From Saxidomus purpurata (Eukaryota; Mollusca; Bivalvia; Venerida; Veneridae), in assembly GCA_022818135.1 (NCBI GenBank), contig JAFMSR010000015.1:2962278-3026277 (forward strand): 64,000 bases of DNA. The letters run 5' to 3'. A program made the translations under genes and the position numbers. This document shows positions 1 to 12,700 of this stretch, piece by piece. Below the pieces are notes generated by a model. It had not been told where the DNA came from, did not search any database, and worked only from the letters and a program-made list of their open reading frames with translations. Numbering within the stretch: the stretch's first letter is position 1; every line of letters starts with the position of its first letter.

Positions 1-193
1 CATCATCATCGCCATCATATTCATCATCATCATCATTATAAGTATAATGAAGAACGATGATATGATGATGTTGCTGCTGTTGTTGTTACTGCTGATGCTG
101 CTGATGAGGAGGAGGATGATGCTACTGTGCTGATTATGATGACGACGATGATGATGATGATGTTATTGTTGTCGATGGTGATGATGACGATGG

Positions 194-231
<38 letters not shown>

Positions 232-265
232 GTAGTGGTGGTAACGACGATGATGATGATGATAT
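1..265. repeat. CAT/ATG trinucleotide microsatellite
   Basis: Runs of CAT switch to interrupted GAT/ATG repeats with TGC, GAG and GAC variants. The purest run is at about 187-230. It is non-coding by context and its left edge is cut by the window. Confidence 0.9.
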
Positions 266-591
266 CAAAATATTCAACAATTAACTAATAAACGGACATA
301 AGTCGATTACGCGATTTCCTCCCTTTAAATCTGACTACTTATTGATCGGCCCACGCTGTTACTCATGTATTAAATACACATACGAAGTTGTCTGAGTGGG
401 ACGGAATTTTATTTGAAGTTATCAAAAGATGACATAGAGTAAAATATTTTAAGTTTAATGCTTCGCAGTTGAAACTGTACTCTGATTACATATTCAGGAT
501 TTTATTGGTTTAAATTGTCATTTCTCTGCTTTGTATTAGTTTCACTTTCTTTCGTTATTTTCGTGGGATTTCATTCAGTTTCTAAGTGAAA
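266..591 (+). promoter_or_regulatory. Presumed upstream region / 5' UTR of the glypican gene
   Basis: Sequence between the microsatellite and the start codon. There is no clear TATA box at a convincing distance and no initiator could be fixed. Repeated TTTC/TTCATT tracts lie at 520-580. An upstream non-coding exon further left cannot be excluded. The transcription start is unknown. Confidence 0.25.
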
Positions 592-739
592 ATGTGTCGG
601 TCGGTGTTTTTCGGTTATGTGTTTTTTACGGTTTTTGGAGTTTTGAGTTCACATAGCTCTGGAAATACATGTATGAAAGTGAAAGAAGAATTTACAAAAA
701 TTAGTGCAGAGGATTTAGTACCGGATTTGCCAATTATAG
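592..739 (+). CDS. GPC5: Glypican exon 1 (signal peptide and first cysteine)
   Basis: ATG at 592 is chosen because an in-frame TAA lies at 583-585 and the context is good (A at -3). It encodes 49 residues plus one base (phase 1). Residues 4-20 are hydrophobic (FFGYVFFTVFGVL core), a signal peptide with likely cleavage around residues 20-25. The first mature cysteine (C27) sits in NTCMKVKEEF, matching the CxxVxxxF pattern at the N terminus of GPC3-type glypicans. The donor is at 740 (GTGAGT). The exon break after PII corresponds to the break near the VPG position of vertebrate GPC3. A GTG-initiated reading from 586 was rejected. Confidence 0.85.
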
Positions 740-3700
740 GTGAGTGTGCTTATGTACATTACAGTACTGATTACACCTTCTCGTGTTGACCTGTCAGTCA
801 GCCGTCAATCAGCTGATCAAAGGGCCATTTGCGGCAAGATCAAAGGAAATCGGTTAATTAAATTTTAATTGATGAAATTGTAATCAAAACTTTGCTTCAG
901 GCAATATATATATATATATACATATAAACTAAAAAAATACAATATATCAGTATACTACAGTACAAGATGCACAATATTTGATATTTGAAAGAATAAATGA
1001 ATAAAAATATGGCTTTATTTAAATACGGATAAGATGATGGGGTGGGATATTTGGGTTCTTAACAGTGTGAAATGGATCTTGTTTTATCTAGAAGCACTAC
1101 AATGACACTTGTTCTTTAAGAAGTTGTGTCTATTCTTCATAATTTAAGCGGTCAATTCTAGTGGGCAAGCTAAGGGGAAACTGTTTGATTTCATTTATTT
1201 TATTTCTGACAATTCTGGAATTTGTATACTATCTACTCAAAAAGACTGAATCCTAGAGTTCTGACCAGTTTTTGGGTCAAAACCAAACGTTTTAGTTCAA
1301 AGACTAACATGTATAATGAGTTGTATTTGTATATGAAGTGGAGCCTGATTTTATGTTTATTCATGTAGTAATTTATATAATTAATTAATTATGTATGTCT
1401 ATACATATTGTTTTTGTTATCAATTTATAGTTCTTCACTGATTAATTTCATGTCATATGTGAATTAGAGTTGTCATCTTATTTAAAAATATTATTATTTG
1501 CACTCATTTGGTCTGAACACTTTTTGGTTTTTTGTTGTTGTTTTTTTGTAAATACCAGACAGAATTTGCTAAATTAATTATTTTGAGTCATTCCTCCCAC
1601 ATTGTGTTTCCTTTCATATTTTTTTTGTACAAAGTAAATGTCCCTTGTCATGTCATGACAAGTTTTAAAGGATTTTGCTTTTTTCTTTCATTCAAAGAAA
1701 CAATGACTTTAATTAGCCATTTATTACATTCACAGAAGCAGGTGTTGGTACATACATCACTCTGTTTGTTTACTCCCCACCAACCCTGACCAGTGACCTG
1801 CCCACCCATTCTGCTGATGGAGAGTTTACTCCCCACCAACCCTGACCAGTGACCTGCCCACCCATTCTGCTGATGGAGAGTTTACTCCCCACCAACCCTG
1901 ACCAGTGACCGCCCCACCCATTCTGCTGAGTACCGCCCCGTACCCATTCCATTCGCTGATGGAGAGTTTACTCCCCACCAACCCTGACCAGTGACCTGCC
2001 CACCCATTCTGCTGATGGAGAGTTTACTCCCCACCAACCCTGACCAGTGACCTGCCCACCCATTCTGCTGATGGAGAGTTTTACTGCCAGACCAACCTGA
2101 CCAGTGAGCTGCCCCTCGCTGGGGTTCCCCCCAACCCTGACCAGTGACCTCCTAGGTTTAAGTTTTTGGCATATGTGACTTTTCTGCTGTGGAGAGTTTT
2201 AGTCAGCAAGCTTTTGACAGGTCAGGTTTAAGTTTTTGGCATATGTGACTTTCCTGTTTAGTCAGCATTGAAATTTAAGGTTGTAATCAAAATTCTAATA
2301 CCCTCCATATCTCCTCCCCTCATCCCCAACCCTTTATGATCACCTACCCCACCCCCTTTCCCATCACCTACCCCACACCTTTCCCATCACCTATCCCACC
2401 CCCTTTCCCTGTTACCTACCCCCATTACCTATCCAACCTCCCTTTCCCATTACCTACCCCCACCCCCTTTCCCTACCCCAACCCCCTTTCCCTTTTACCT
2501 ACCCCCACCACCACTTTCTCATCGCTTATTTACCCCCATTCCATCTGTCATACCACATAATGTACCTATTTACACACCAAAATGCCTTTTAGTGGAAAGG
2601 AGGGATGAGTCAGTGTAAAAATACATTTGAAAGAAGTTTAAAATAACACAAAAGATTATACAACATTAATATAGTTTAACACTTTAACACATGTTATTTT
2701 ATTTATAAAAACAACAAAGCCTTTTCCTGCGGTAAAATATCTTTACAGATTGATGGGATTGAGTTACATTTACAAATTCTGAAGATGTTTTAAGTTCTTT
2801 TAAAATACTAACTATGTTATCAGTGATATAAATTAGTTCTAAAATACTTTGAAAGTGTTAAATTGCTAAGATAGACCTTTTTGTATTGTATTGTTAAAAA
2901 TTATCTTTTTTCCCCACAAAAACATTTCATTCCTGTTTAAAGTATGTTTACCAATAGCCATGTTTTTATCCCTTTCCTTTTCTATTCCCTTATCAGATCC
3001 TGGTGAATTCACTATCTTAAAAACCTCCTTTTTTTGGATGTGTGAACATTTGCCAATAAATCTTTCTTATCAAAAGAGGGCCGCAAGAAAAGAATTCCAT
3101 TCAAATTTTAATGTTAAAAAGATGAATGATAAAGATAGAATACTGGACTGTAGAACAGAATCATGGCTAAATGTTTTAAAATCAGATTGGGGATCCTCCA
3201 AGCATAGTGAAGATTGCAAATGAGATAAGTGAAAGTAGAATAAAAGAAACAAAAGAAAGTGAAGACATTAGATTAATTCTTCAAATTCAGAAACCTGAAA
3301 AAAAGACGAGAGATATGTATACATGCTTTGCAAGGTTTTGTGAAACACTCGGTAGTAACTTGGTTACACTTGGTAGTAACTTGGTTACACTGAGTAGTAA
3401 CTTGAGTAACTTGGTTACACTCGGTAGTAACTTGAGTAACTTGGTTACACTCGGTAGTAACTTGGTTACACTCGGCAGTAACTTGGTTACACTAAGGAGT
3501 AACTTGGTTTACCCTTTCTGTGTTATTAAATAATTAATGGTCTTCACTACTTATGCTATTAAATTGTTGTCTTCATTAGTGGTGCTGTACTTCGTGATTA
3601 TGGTCTACACTGCACATACTAAGTGGTCTTGTCTATCCTATCCTATCTGTGCCATGTAATCATGATATACAATATCTGTAGCATTAGAACGTGATCATCA

Positions 3701-6700
3701 CTATGCATGCAATATAATCATGGTCTAAAGTACTTGTACCATGTGATCATGGTCTGTCTTAGTTGATTCATGTGATCATGGTCTACATAACATGTAGCAT
3801 GTGATTATGGTCTGCAGTACCTGTACCATGTGATCATGGTCTGTCCTAGTTGAGTCATGTGATCATGGTCTACATTACCAGTGTACCATATATGTGATTG
3901 TGGTCTGCCATATGATCATGGTCTATGTTAGTTCTGACATTAGATAGTGGTCCATAATATAGCTATGACAAGTGATTATGAGAGCAGTAATTAATTCTAG
4001 TATAAAATAGTCACGTTTAATATAAAATAGTCACGTTTAGTATGAAATAGTCACATTTAGTATAAAATAGTCACGTTTAATATAAAATGGTCACATTTAG
4101 TATAAAATATATAGTCACGTTTAGTATAAAATAGTCACGTTTAATATAAAATAGTCGCATATAATATAAAATAGTGACGTTTAATATAAAATAGACTTCA
4201 AACTTCTTCAGATTTGTGGCTTCAGGATAAAGGTTATTCAAAGATAATTCAAGCAGTCTCAGGCATGAATTATATTGAACAAAATATTTATGCAGTTACC
4301 TTAGTATTGCATTTTGCCTACACCCACTCAGGTGAAAAAATGGACATCACAGAGTTGGACATCATGGGACATCACAGAGTTTAAGAGTGGTAGTAAGGTG
4401 ACAGGCTGTCCACTGACAGCAGTATTTAATTACGCAGCAAATTCTTGTTTCACATCTAGTTGTGAATCACTCCGACATTAATGTGGTATATAATGAAACA
4501 ATGAATGTTTATAAATGTTATGGTGTCTACCAACCGACAAGATACATGTCTGAGCCCCCAGGACATGTTTAACCTTAGTACAATGTAAAAAATATACATA
4601 CAATGAATGGATTATCTTGTTGGAAGTCATTTTTAATTAAAAAATTATCCTCTCGCATTGTCTTAAAAGTGATTAGTAGTTTCAAAATACCTTCAATTGG
4701 CTTTTTAGATCACAGGCTGCTGTATCTAAAAAAAAAAAAAAAAATTTGTATTATATACAGTCTATACAATACATATTTTTTTAGATACAGCGTTCTGTGA
4801 ACTTTTGATTGGAGTAGTTGATAGGTCCTTGCTAAAGACAATTATGAAAGAAAATTCATAACATTAAGCACAATTTTGCTAAAGATTTCTTTTTGGTATC
4901 AGGAAGGGAGAATATTTACCCTAGATTTAAGTAAGATAGATTATAACAGGATGTTTTATTTCAGCATTTTGGTAATGATATAAATGAAAAATGGTTTTCT
5001 TCTATTTCTTTGCACTGGTCCGGTAAAGGGAGTCACCTTTTGCAGATGGTCCAGCAAATGGTCCAAAAATATCATTTTCCCATTTTGCACATTTTCATGT
5101 GTATTCTTTGTTATATACTAAAGTCTTATTTTTTTCACAATTTTGTAAAGTTTTTGGCAACTCAAACACACGCAGTCTGACAAATACTGAACTGAAAAAA
5201 ATGTGAAAAACCATGTAGTATATTCTGGTTGCACAAATTATAGAGCCATTCTGCTCAATGGTTATTCATAGTTTCTACAGGACTTAGAAATGTCAGACAC
5301 TTACCAAAAGCAGCTTCAAATGTCATGAAAATATGCAGGAACATTTCAGAATTTTAGCAATGCTTCATTTATGCAGGAACGTAGAATATATGATCTACGT
5401 TCCTGATTTATGTGATGAGATTCATGAAGAGCTGGTGAAAGTTACATCCCTTTTTAAACATCCTCGGAATATCACATATTTGAAATTGTAGGTCAAGCGT
5501 GTAGCGTTTAAAATATAAGTAGAATACACATAAACATTATAGTTACATTATTATGTTTATATTGGGACTGACAATTTACCAGAAGATTATTCTACAATTT
5601 TTTGACCATTGCATTTTTACAAATGGCTGCTAGACTTAGAAAAGGGAGGTAACTTTTGGTAATGTGGACAAAACTATCCAGTAGTAGAGTTAATGTGAGT
5701 ATGATATTGTTATGTCAATGTGGCATAGAAGACCTACTCTGGCTTTAGGGCATAAAGAGTTCACTCCTTTCCTAATTTACAATTATTATAAAGACCTGGC
5801 AAATTTTAAGTCCTCTCGGTAGATATATTATATTGAATTTCAACAGTACCACTTTTTTTTTTACTTACTGAAAATTTGCTGAGCAAGACTAGTAGTAAAC
5901 TGTACAGATCATGATTAGACTGCATGGATGTACATTCAAACCTTCTGAACGACACTTCCCTAGAGCAACACCCTCCCTAATTGAAAACCCACACATTTTC
6001 TTTCCAGTTGTGTCAGTTATGAAACAAATCAAACTCTCCAAAACAACACCTTTCTACAACAAACACATCTCTGTGTTTCCAAGGGTGTTCGCTAATGAGA
6101 GGTTGAACTGTACAGGCTGATCATGATCTACACTGGTCGCAAGGAGACAATCATATGCTGCCAGCAGGGCAAACATTAGATAATTATTTCTCGAGTAAAA
6201 GAAACAGTTTTCCAGGTATCTTAGATAATGGACAGTTTTCCAGGTATCTTAGATAATGGAACACAAGTCAGCATGTTAAACTTATTAGCTTTAATACGTT
6301 TATGTTGTAAGTAATTGTTTTTCTGTTCACGATTTTCTTGTATCTTGTATTACAGATGAAGGTTTAAGAATATGTTCACGATCCCTCACGGCGAAACAAG
6401 CATCATGCTGTTCCAGGGACTCGGAAATGAAGTACCTGATTGTCTCGGAGCAGTATGTAGTGGAGAGCATTAGATACAAGAATTCTAAGTTAAAAAAGCG
6501 TATTACTGAACATATGGGAGATTACCAAGGTAAGAATTCAGCAAACAAAGATTTATATGTTTATGTGAAATCATACAAGAATTGTTTCCCTTGAACAGAA
6601 TTTTTTTTCCATGAATTATTTCCCTTGATCGGAAAAATTAATTTGAGGCTGGTGTTTTAAAAAATTTGGTGGAAAGTTAATATAAGAAAGAAAAAAGAGT

Positions 6701-9700
6701 TGAAGTTGTAACTCTGTTACCTACACTATGCTGAAGGTGATCTCCCTTTGAGCAGGTTCTTGGTGAATAGTTATGCCCCTTGACATGGTGAACAAGTTAC
6801 ATAGTCCTGAATGAAAATGACAAAGAATAGCAAGATAATCACAAGTTTTTTCGAGAAGGGATGTATGAGTTATGTCCCTTTAATCCAAATTATTTTATGT
6901 CATCATGCAGTGGTTTCAGTTTGATTCTGATGGTAAGCAAGCTCCACAAATAGCAAAAAGTAAAATAAAAAGAAACGAAATGTTGATTCATAAAAAAATG
7001 CCAAAGAAAAAACAAAACATTTATATTTCTTTAGGTTTAGTTGGCTCTCGTCGCGGTCCGATCTTACTCGTGCTCCGCACTCGCATGATTAAACCCACGA
7101 CTCAAGAAAATCGGGCATTCTGGATCACATTACTATAGTAATAACCTTATTGTATTTATGCTTCGTAATTTGTACTCTCGTCAACTTCGCCGTAGATCCA
7201 GACCGCTGTTACAAATACAAGTTGTTTTAATTCACACGCATACATCCATTATTATCAATTATTTTTCTTCATTTCAAATTTGACAGGCATAATCACTTAT
7301 GCATAAATTATGCAAATTAGATCTGTAATGTTTAGGCAATGAACTTATGAATGCTTTGAAGTTATAAGATTTAATGCTTTCGAATACTTGTCCACTTGTA
7401 ATAAAACCTATATTTAGAATACGAATCGCTGGAAAGTTAAATAAGTGTATTTTACATGCTCTTATTAAAATTTTTATGGAATGGGTCTCGTACATGTCTG
7501 ACTGTAAAGTAACTGATCGAGTCACAAAAATATGCATATTTAGGAAAGAGTAGTTTCTGTCATGAGCACATGATTCAGAGTGAAATATCAGATACCTCGG
7601 GTAACTATTTTTGCTGAAACAGTTACCTGATGTAACAGATATGGCAGAAACAGTTACCCGAGGTGATGGATATTTCTATCTGAAAATGTAATTTCTTTTT
7701 GCACTTTAAAGTAGATTTTCTAAATGCAAACTTATCTAACTGATGCATTATCATATAAAAACAAAGGATATTCTGATGTTGTGTTAGGGAAAGTGATGTC
7801 ACAATGTTTATAATGTTACATCACAAGTAATTCATGAAAGTCATATTACATGAGGGGTGTAAGATGAGATTTTCCAGCACTTGTAAAAACAGCAGATCCT
7901 GTCCTGGTATGCAAGAAAACCTCTTAATGCAAGGGTTGTATAAACTTTTGTGTGGCATATATCTATCATGGTACTGTCATATTACCCTGTATGAACTGTA
8001 CAAATATTGAAGGCTATACCTATACAATACTCGTATGAATAGACCATAATCAGTAGAAAAAACTGTGAAAATACATTAGCAAAAAATTGCACCTCACTGT
8101 AATGAACTATGATGAATGAAATACGCATGATAATGAGTTTTGGTACAGAATATAAAGGCATCAAAAGATCAAAAATTGTAATTATATATTGCATTAATAT
8201 GTTGTAGAAAATTACCTCTCAGGTGGTATGAAGGGGGAGAAAATTAGTAGGTTAGGTGGTAGTTGAAAGCATAATGTTTAGATTGACCCAGAAAGCTCTA
8301 AAATAGCTTTTTTTCCCTCTCAGTTCATATTTGCACATGATTTATCAAATATGATAATTCAGTAGGGATGTGCGATAAAACCGGTATACCGGTATATGGC
8401 AATTCGCTTGAGACGCAATATGTACCCGTATGTTTTACCCTGTACCGGGGTATTTTTATGTAAACGAAAGACTGCAATTTCTGTCATTTTATTAGCTGAA
8501 ACTTGAATTTGAGTAAGTAAATGTGTGCTTATAAGTGTGCGTACGTATTGCAATACAGTGCTGCATATTGCGATTTATCGCTGTACAAAATTTCTGGCAA
8601 TACCCATCACTATTAATCAGCAAAGTTTAATAGCAAAAACTGTAGACCCTACCTGGCTGTACAGAGATGAAGTTTGATCATAGTCCACACTGTCTGTGCA
8701 GGGAGAACTCTAAATTGTCTGCCGAGGGTCTGAGATTTGTACAGGAGTATGAAGTTGTATCATGAGTCAGATCTGTTTCAGGCAAAAGAAATGAAAATTC
8801 ATTTATAGAAAAAGTATATAAGCATACAATTTTTCTTGAAATCGAGGGATCCTATCAGCATGATCAGGCTGCTTAAAATTACAAGATAAATTAGTAAAAA
8901 CTGTTTTCAATTTGTGCCCAAATGGCTATTTCTCAGTAACCTACCTATGTCTCATCTGGTGTATAAAGTTTTTTAAAAGTGCAAACATAAAGTTGGATTT
9001 CTTTTGCTGGTGAGTATAGCTGAATCTACTGTTGTGGTGAAAATAATTCTCAGCCAAACCCAACATTTTTTATTAGGTTTTGATAAGTAGTATCAGATAT
9101 ATGTTTGTGGTCCCGGAATAGGAATCTCAGTCCTAAGGACCTGCCCATAATGGGTGGTTGTGGGAAATATGTGGAAATGCCAGTGGTCTGATTTGTAAGA
9201 ATTTTGCATTGTGAATGTTAACGTGTTGATTTGACTCTAAACTTGCATTTAGTCTATAAAGTCTAATTTTAAACGGCTAATATTAACTAAAATTAAAAGT
9301 CATGCACTATACAAGAATCAAAGTCTTTCAGCCTCTCAAAAAATATATCATTAAAGTCCCAGGAGCAAAATTACAAGTAGCTCTTATTTTACCAAGAAAG
9401 ATGTCTTACCAGAGGAAATGACCTAAATTTGTACCAAAATCATTCATAACTTTGCTTTTTAAATCGATGCTGTGTATTAGAAATATAGCGCAGTAATTTT
9501 TCAACGAAAGGCTTTCTGGCAACTCTTTTTCATGAAGAAATGACTTGAAAACATTACAGTCAACACTGTACTAGAGTGAACAGAACATAGTTCTATAATG
9601 ATAGAACTAATTTTTTTGTTCTGTTCACTCTAATACAGTGTTGACTGTAATAATCATTATCCTATAAATAATTCTAACACAAGCGGCTGCTTTTCCTATA

Positions 9701-12700
9701 TAAACATATAGGGAAAAGCCTGTATTTTATTAAACGATAAAATACAGCACGTTTTTCCAAGGACGACGTGCCGTAAATGACGTAATGACGTAACGACGTG
9801 ACGTATGTAAACAAGCGCGTCCAATCGTATCTCGCGTTTTAAGGTTACTGTGATGAACTACTACGCGTTAAATAAAGTTCGGGATTGTTTTCAAAGAAAA
9901 TTACGTGTTAGAATCGAAATAATAAATTGTTCCCTATATTTTATCGTTGAATAAAATACAGTCAGTCATTTGGATGCGAAAAATTAAATCACTCGTGCTA
10001 CGCACTCGTGATTTAATTACTACGCATCCAAATTCCTGACTATATTTTATTCAACGATAAAATACAGGGAGGCATTTATTATTTCTTAAATAAAAAATTT
10101 AAATCAGTAAAATCAGTGTGATCCTGGGACTTTAAAAGAACTGGAAATACAAGTGAAAACTATATGGACTTTGAGCAGTAAATATATGCACTCATATGCT
10201 ATACAATAAATAGTGTGAGGAACATTAATTCAAGCCTCATTTACTAAAATTGTACTTTAGAAATGAATTCATATAAATAGACATAAAATTTTATTAGGTT
10301 GTAATGAATTTGAACTTATCTGAACTTGTGTGGGTCTGATTAATGAATGTTTAAAAATGATTACTTCAATTGTTGTTGAGTGAGAGGATATAAACTCTTT
10401 CTCTGCTGGGGGCGATTGATTCTACCTGAATTGTAACCAGTGCAGATCATGATCAGCTATGAATTCTGATCATGATCTGCCCTGTTCGCTATTCAGTCAG
10501 TAAATTTTCAATTGCACCCTTTGAGCAAATATCGAAGGGATTTTTTCCCTTCTATGGTAGGGGCTGTTTACAGACCATACATCTTCCCTTCAGAAAATTT
10601 CTTTCAAATAATGCGTTTTCCCCTAATAGTTATAGTATTACGTTACCTCAGGATTTTTATTCCCTGTTGCTAAATTAATGCCGAGCTAAATGTTTTCCCC
10701 AAATCAAGGGCATTGGCCCTTTCCCATCTCAGTGAAAAATAGCCCTGTATTCTACTGTCCCAATAGTCGCTCGGTCATATGGCAATCGCCAAGCACCGAG
10801 GGTAAAAAACCCCACTCAGGTCAGTCACTGTCCAAATCGAAAGATGGACAAATCAATTCATTGTTTATAAATGCATGTGACGTTTACCCAACAGTAATAT
10901 TTTAAAGTAAGTCTACCATATTAATGAAAAAGTCTTTAATCAAAGCTTTTATCAGTATAATTACACTCATAGAGAATGCAAATAGCTTCATTAGAAGTGT
11001 CTGGGCACCCACGAATAATTACAATAATTGGGAATAACATAGTCTGTAGACAATATATATATATATACACACTCAGATATATATAGCCAACATATGGAGA
11101 CAGCAATTCTGTGATAGTAAACATTGTGCAACGCTTGATACAATTGTATTTTAGGCATCCCTCTGTATTCCTTAACGATTACCGCTACTGATACGAAAAT
11201 GGCCTGCTTTTATCAAGAGAGTGCCAGAATCTAAAAAATCCCCATTATTATACATTGATAAAATTGGGACAGCGAAAACGTCAGATTAAGTGAGGTCATC
11301 ATTCATATGGTAAAACTAGTTCAAATTTTTCTTAATGTCTTTAAATTATTGATACAATTTATTACGAACCTATTTATTTTCTTATCTATTAATTTTATGG
11401 GCTCCTGTTGACCTCATCCTGAAGGCTGTCATTAAGTTTTATTCAAATATAGTGAATGTTTTTATATATTGAAAAAAAAATCGACACAAAAATGTTGAAA
11501 TGACCTGTCAAAGACATGATACTGGTTCTATCCCTAGTAGAATATTTTATTAATGGACCCTAATTCATATTATCACAGCTGAACCAATCGACACTGTACC
11601 TTGAGATGATTCAAAAAGCCTTAATTACTCGAACTAAAAAATGTCTTTTGAAGATTTGTTGATAGCAAAATGGTAAAATTGTTTCAAACTAACAGAGGGA
11701 GTGTTACTGATGCAGTGACCACATTCAGTTACTGTGACTTTATTCTAAACGCTATGCACTCCATTTCCAGCTTTTAACGTAAAACTTTCTTTTTGACATA
11801 GGGGAAAAACAGGACTGCTAACATTCTAACATTCTTTTGTGCTGATACGGCTTCCCTGATGATTCATTTGAGGGGATAGTGTTTGCTCACTTGTCGACAG
11901 TTTAGCAATTTCCGCACACAGTTTATTCAAATTTTACAAGTTTCTCTCGAGTACTTCTTTTGACTTACTGAAATTGTCCCTGTAATGTGAAGATATTGGC
12001 CTTACATCAGTTTAAAATGACTTTGTATAATTCAAGAGGCTTTACTTCCGTCTCATCAATGAATCCCTGCAAACAAAAAAACGTCCACTTTTTTCCCTCG
12101 TTTGAGTGTTAAGAATGTACTATGTAAACATGTTTTGGAATTTTAATTTCGAAACGTTGTGAAATCTTAAATAAAGATTTAGCCAGTAAACAAGTGGAAT
12201 CTTTTTATCGGATTTTCTCGTCTTTTTATAACATAGTGTTAAAAATTCTTTACGTCTTGAACAAGAATTTCAAGTGTCTTACGTCAATGTGATAGTTCTC
12301 ATTTATTTATATTTCATCACTGACATTTTAAGAACTATAAATAGGCCGTATGTGTGAAAGAAAATACTCAAATGACGTGTCTTTTCATTCATACTTAAAA
12401 TAAAGATGACTAAAATGGCAAAACTGGGAATGTTCAAATTTATCGACAGATTATGAAATTCTTTTTCCTAATTTAGACATCTAAAAATTAGACGGTCACT
12501 GCTTATGGTATAGTGACCAAATAAGATATAATAGGATCATTATTTGATTAAAATGACAGAGAAGACTGCACCTCGAATCACAAATGTTACGTCATACAGT
12601 TAGAATTTTGTTTTATTTGAGACTTCAGTGGACCGCGACATGCTTTATTAGTAAGAAGTAATCATTATGCACTTGACATGAGCTTTAAACTTAAGTACGT

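Larger units (their letters stand above)
740..6355 (+). other. Glypican intron 1 (5.6 kb)
   Basis: GTGAGT...TTACAG. It holds a TA dinucleotide run (903-927), tandem arrays between 1768 and 4195 (listed separately), a poly-A run near 4728-4745 and a nested MITE at 5902-6140. In 742-1767, 2560-3340 and 4200-5900 nothing was recognised beyond AT-rich intron sequence. Open frames at 2891-3223 and 4603-4800 have no family resemblance and lie in low-complexity surroundings. Confidence 0.85.
9351..10135 (+). mobile_element. TTAA-flanked inverted-repeat element, family T1 (785 bp, with nested palindrome)
   Basis: Begins TTAAAGTCCCAGGAGCAAAA and ends GTGATCCTGGGACTTTAA: inverted ends of about 14 bp inside TTAA. 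The body (GTAGCTCTTATTTTACCAAG, GATGTCTTACCAGAGGAAAT, CTTTCTGGCAACTCTTTTTC) is shared with 20088-20465 (opposite orientation) and 24382-24963. It has no coding capacity, so it is non-autonomous. TTAA ends recall piggyBac-like targeting, but the superfamily is not assigned. This copy carries an extra hairpin (9555-9649) and the large palindromic insert (about 9660-10075). Confidence 0.8.

Noticed and set aside
586..591. Upstream GTG start two codons before the exon 1 ATG
   Set aside because: Eukaryotic context; the ATG at 592 has a suitable Kozak A at -3 and the preceding in-frame TAA limits any extension.
2891..3223. 110-codon forward open frame in intron 1
   Set aside because: No domain or motif, overlaps a reverse frame of similar quality, and no donor/acceptor compatible with glypican phase.
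5911..6120. 69-codon frame at the end of intron 1
   Set aside because: It lies across the M1 MITE and P1 palindrome, and equivalent frames are broken in the other M1 copies.
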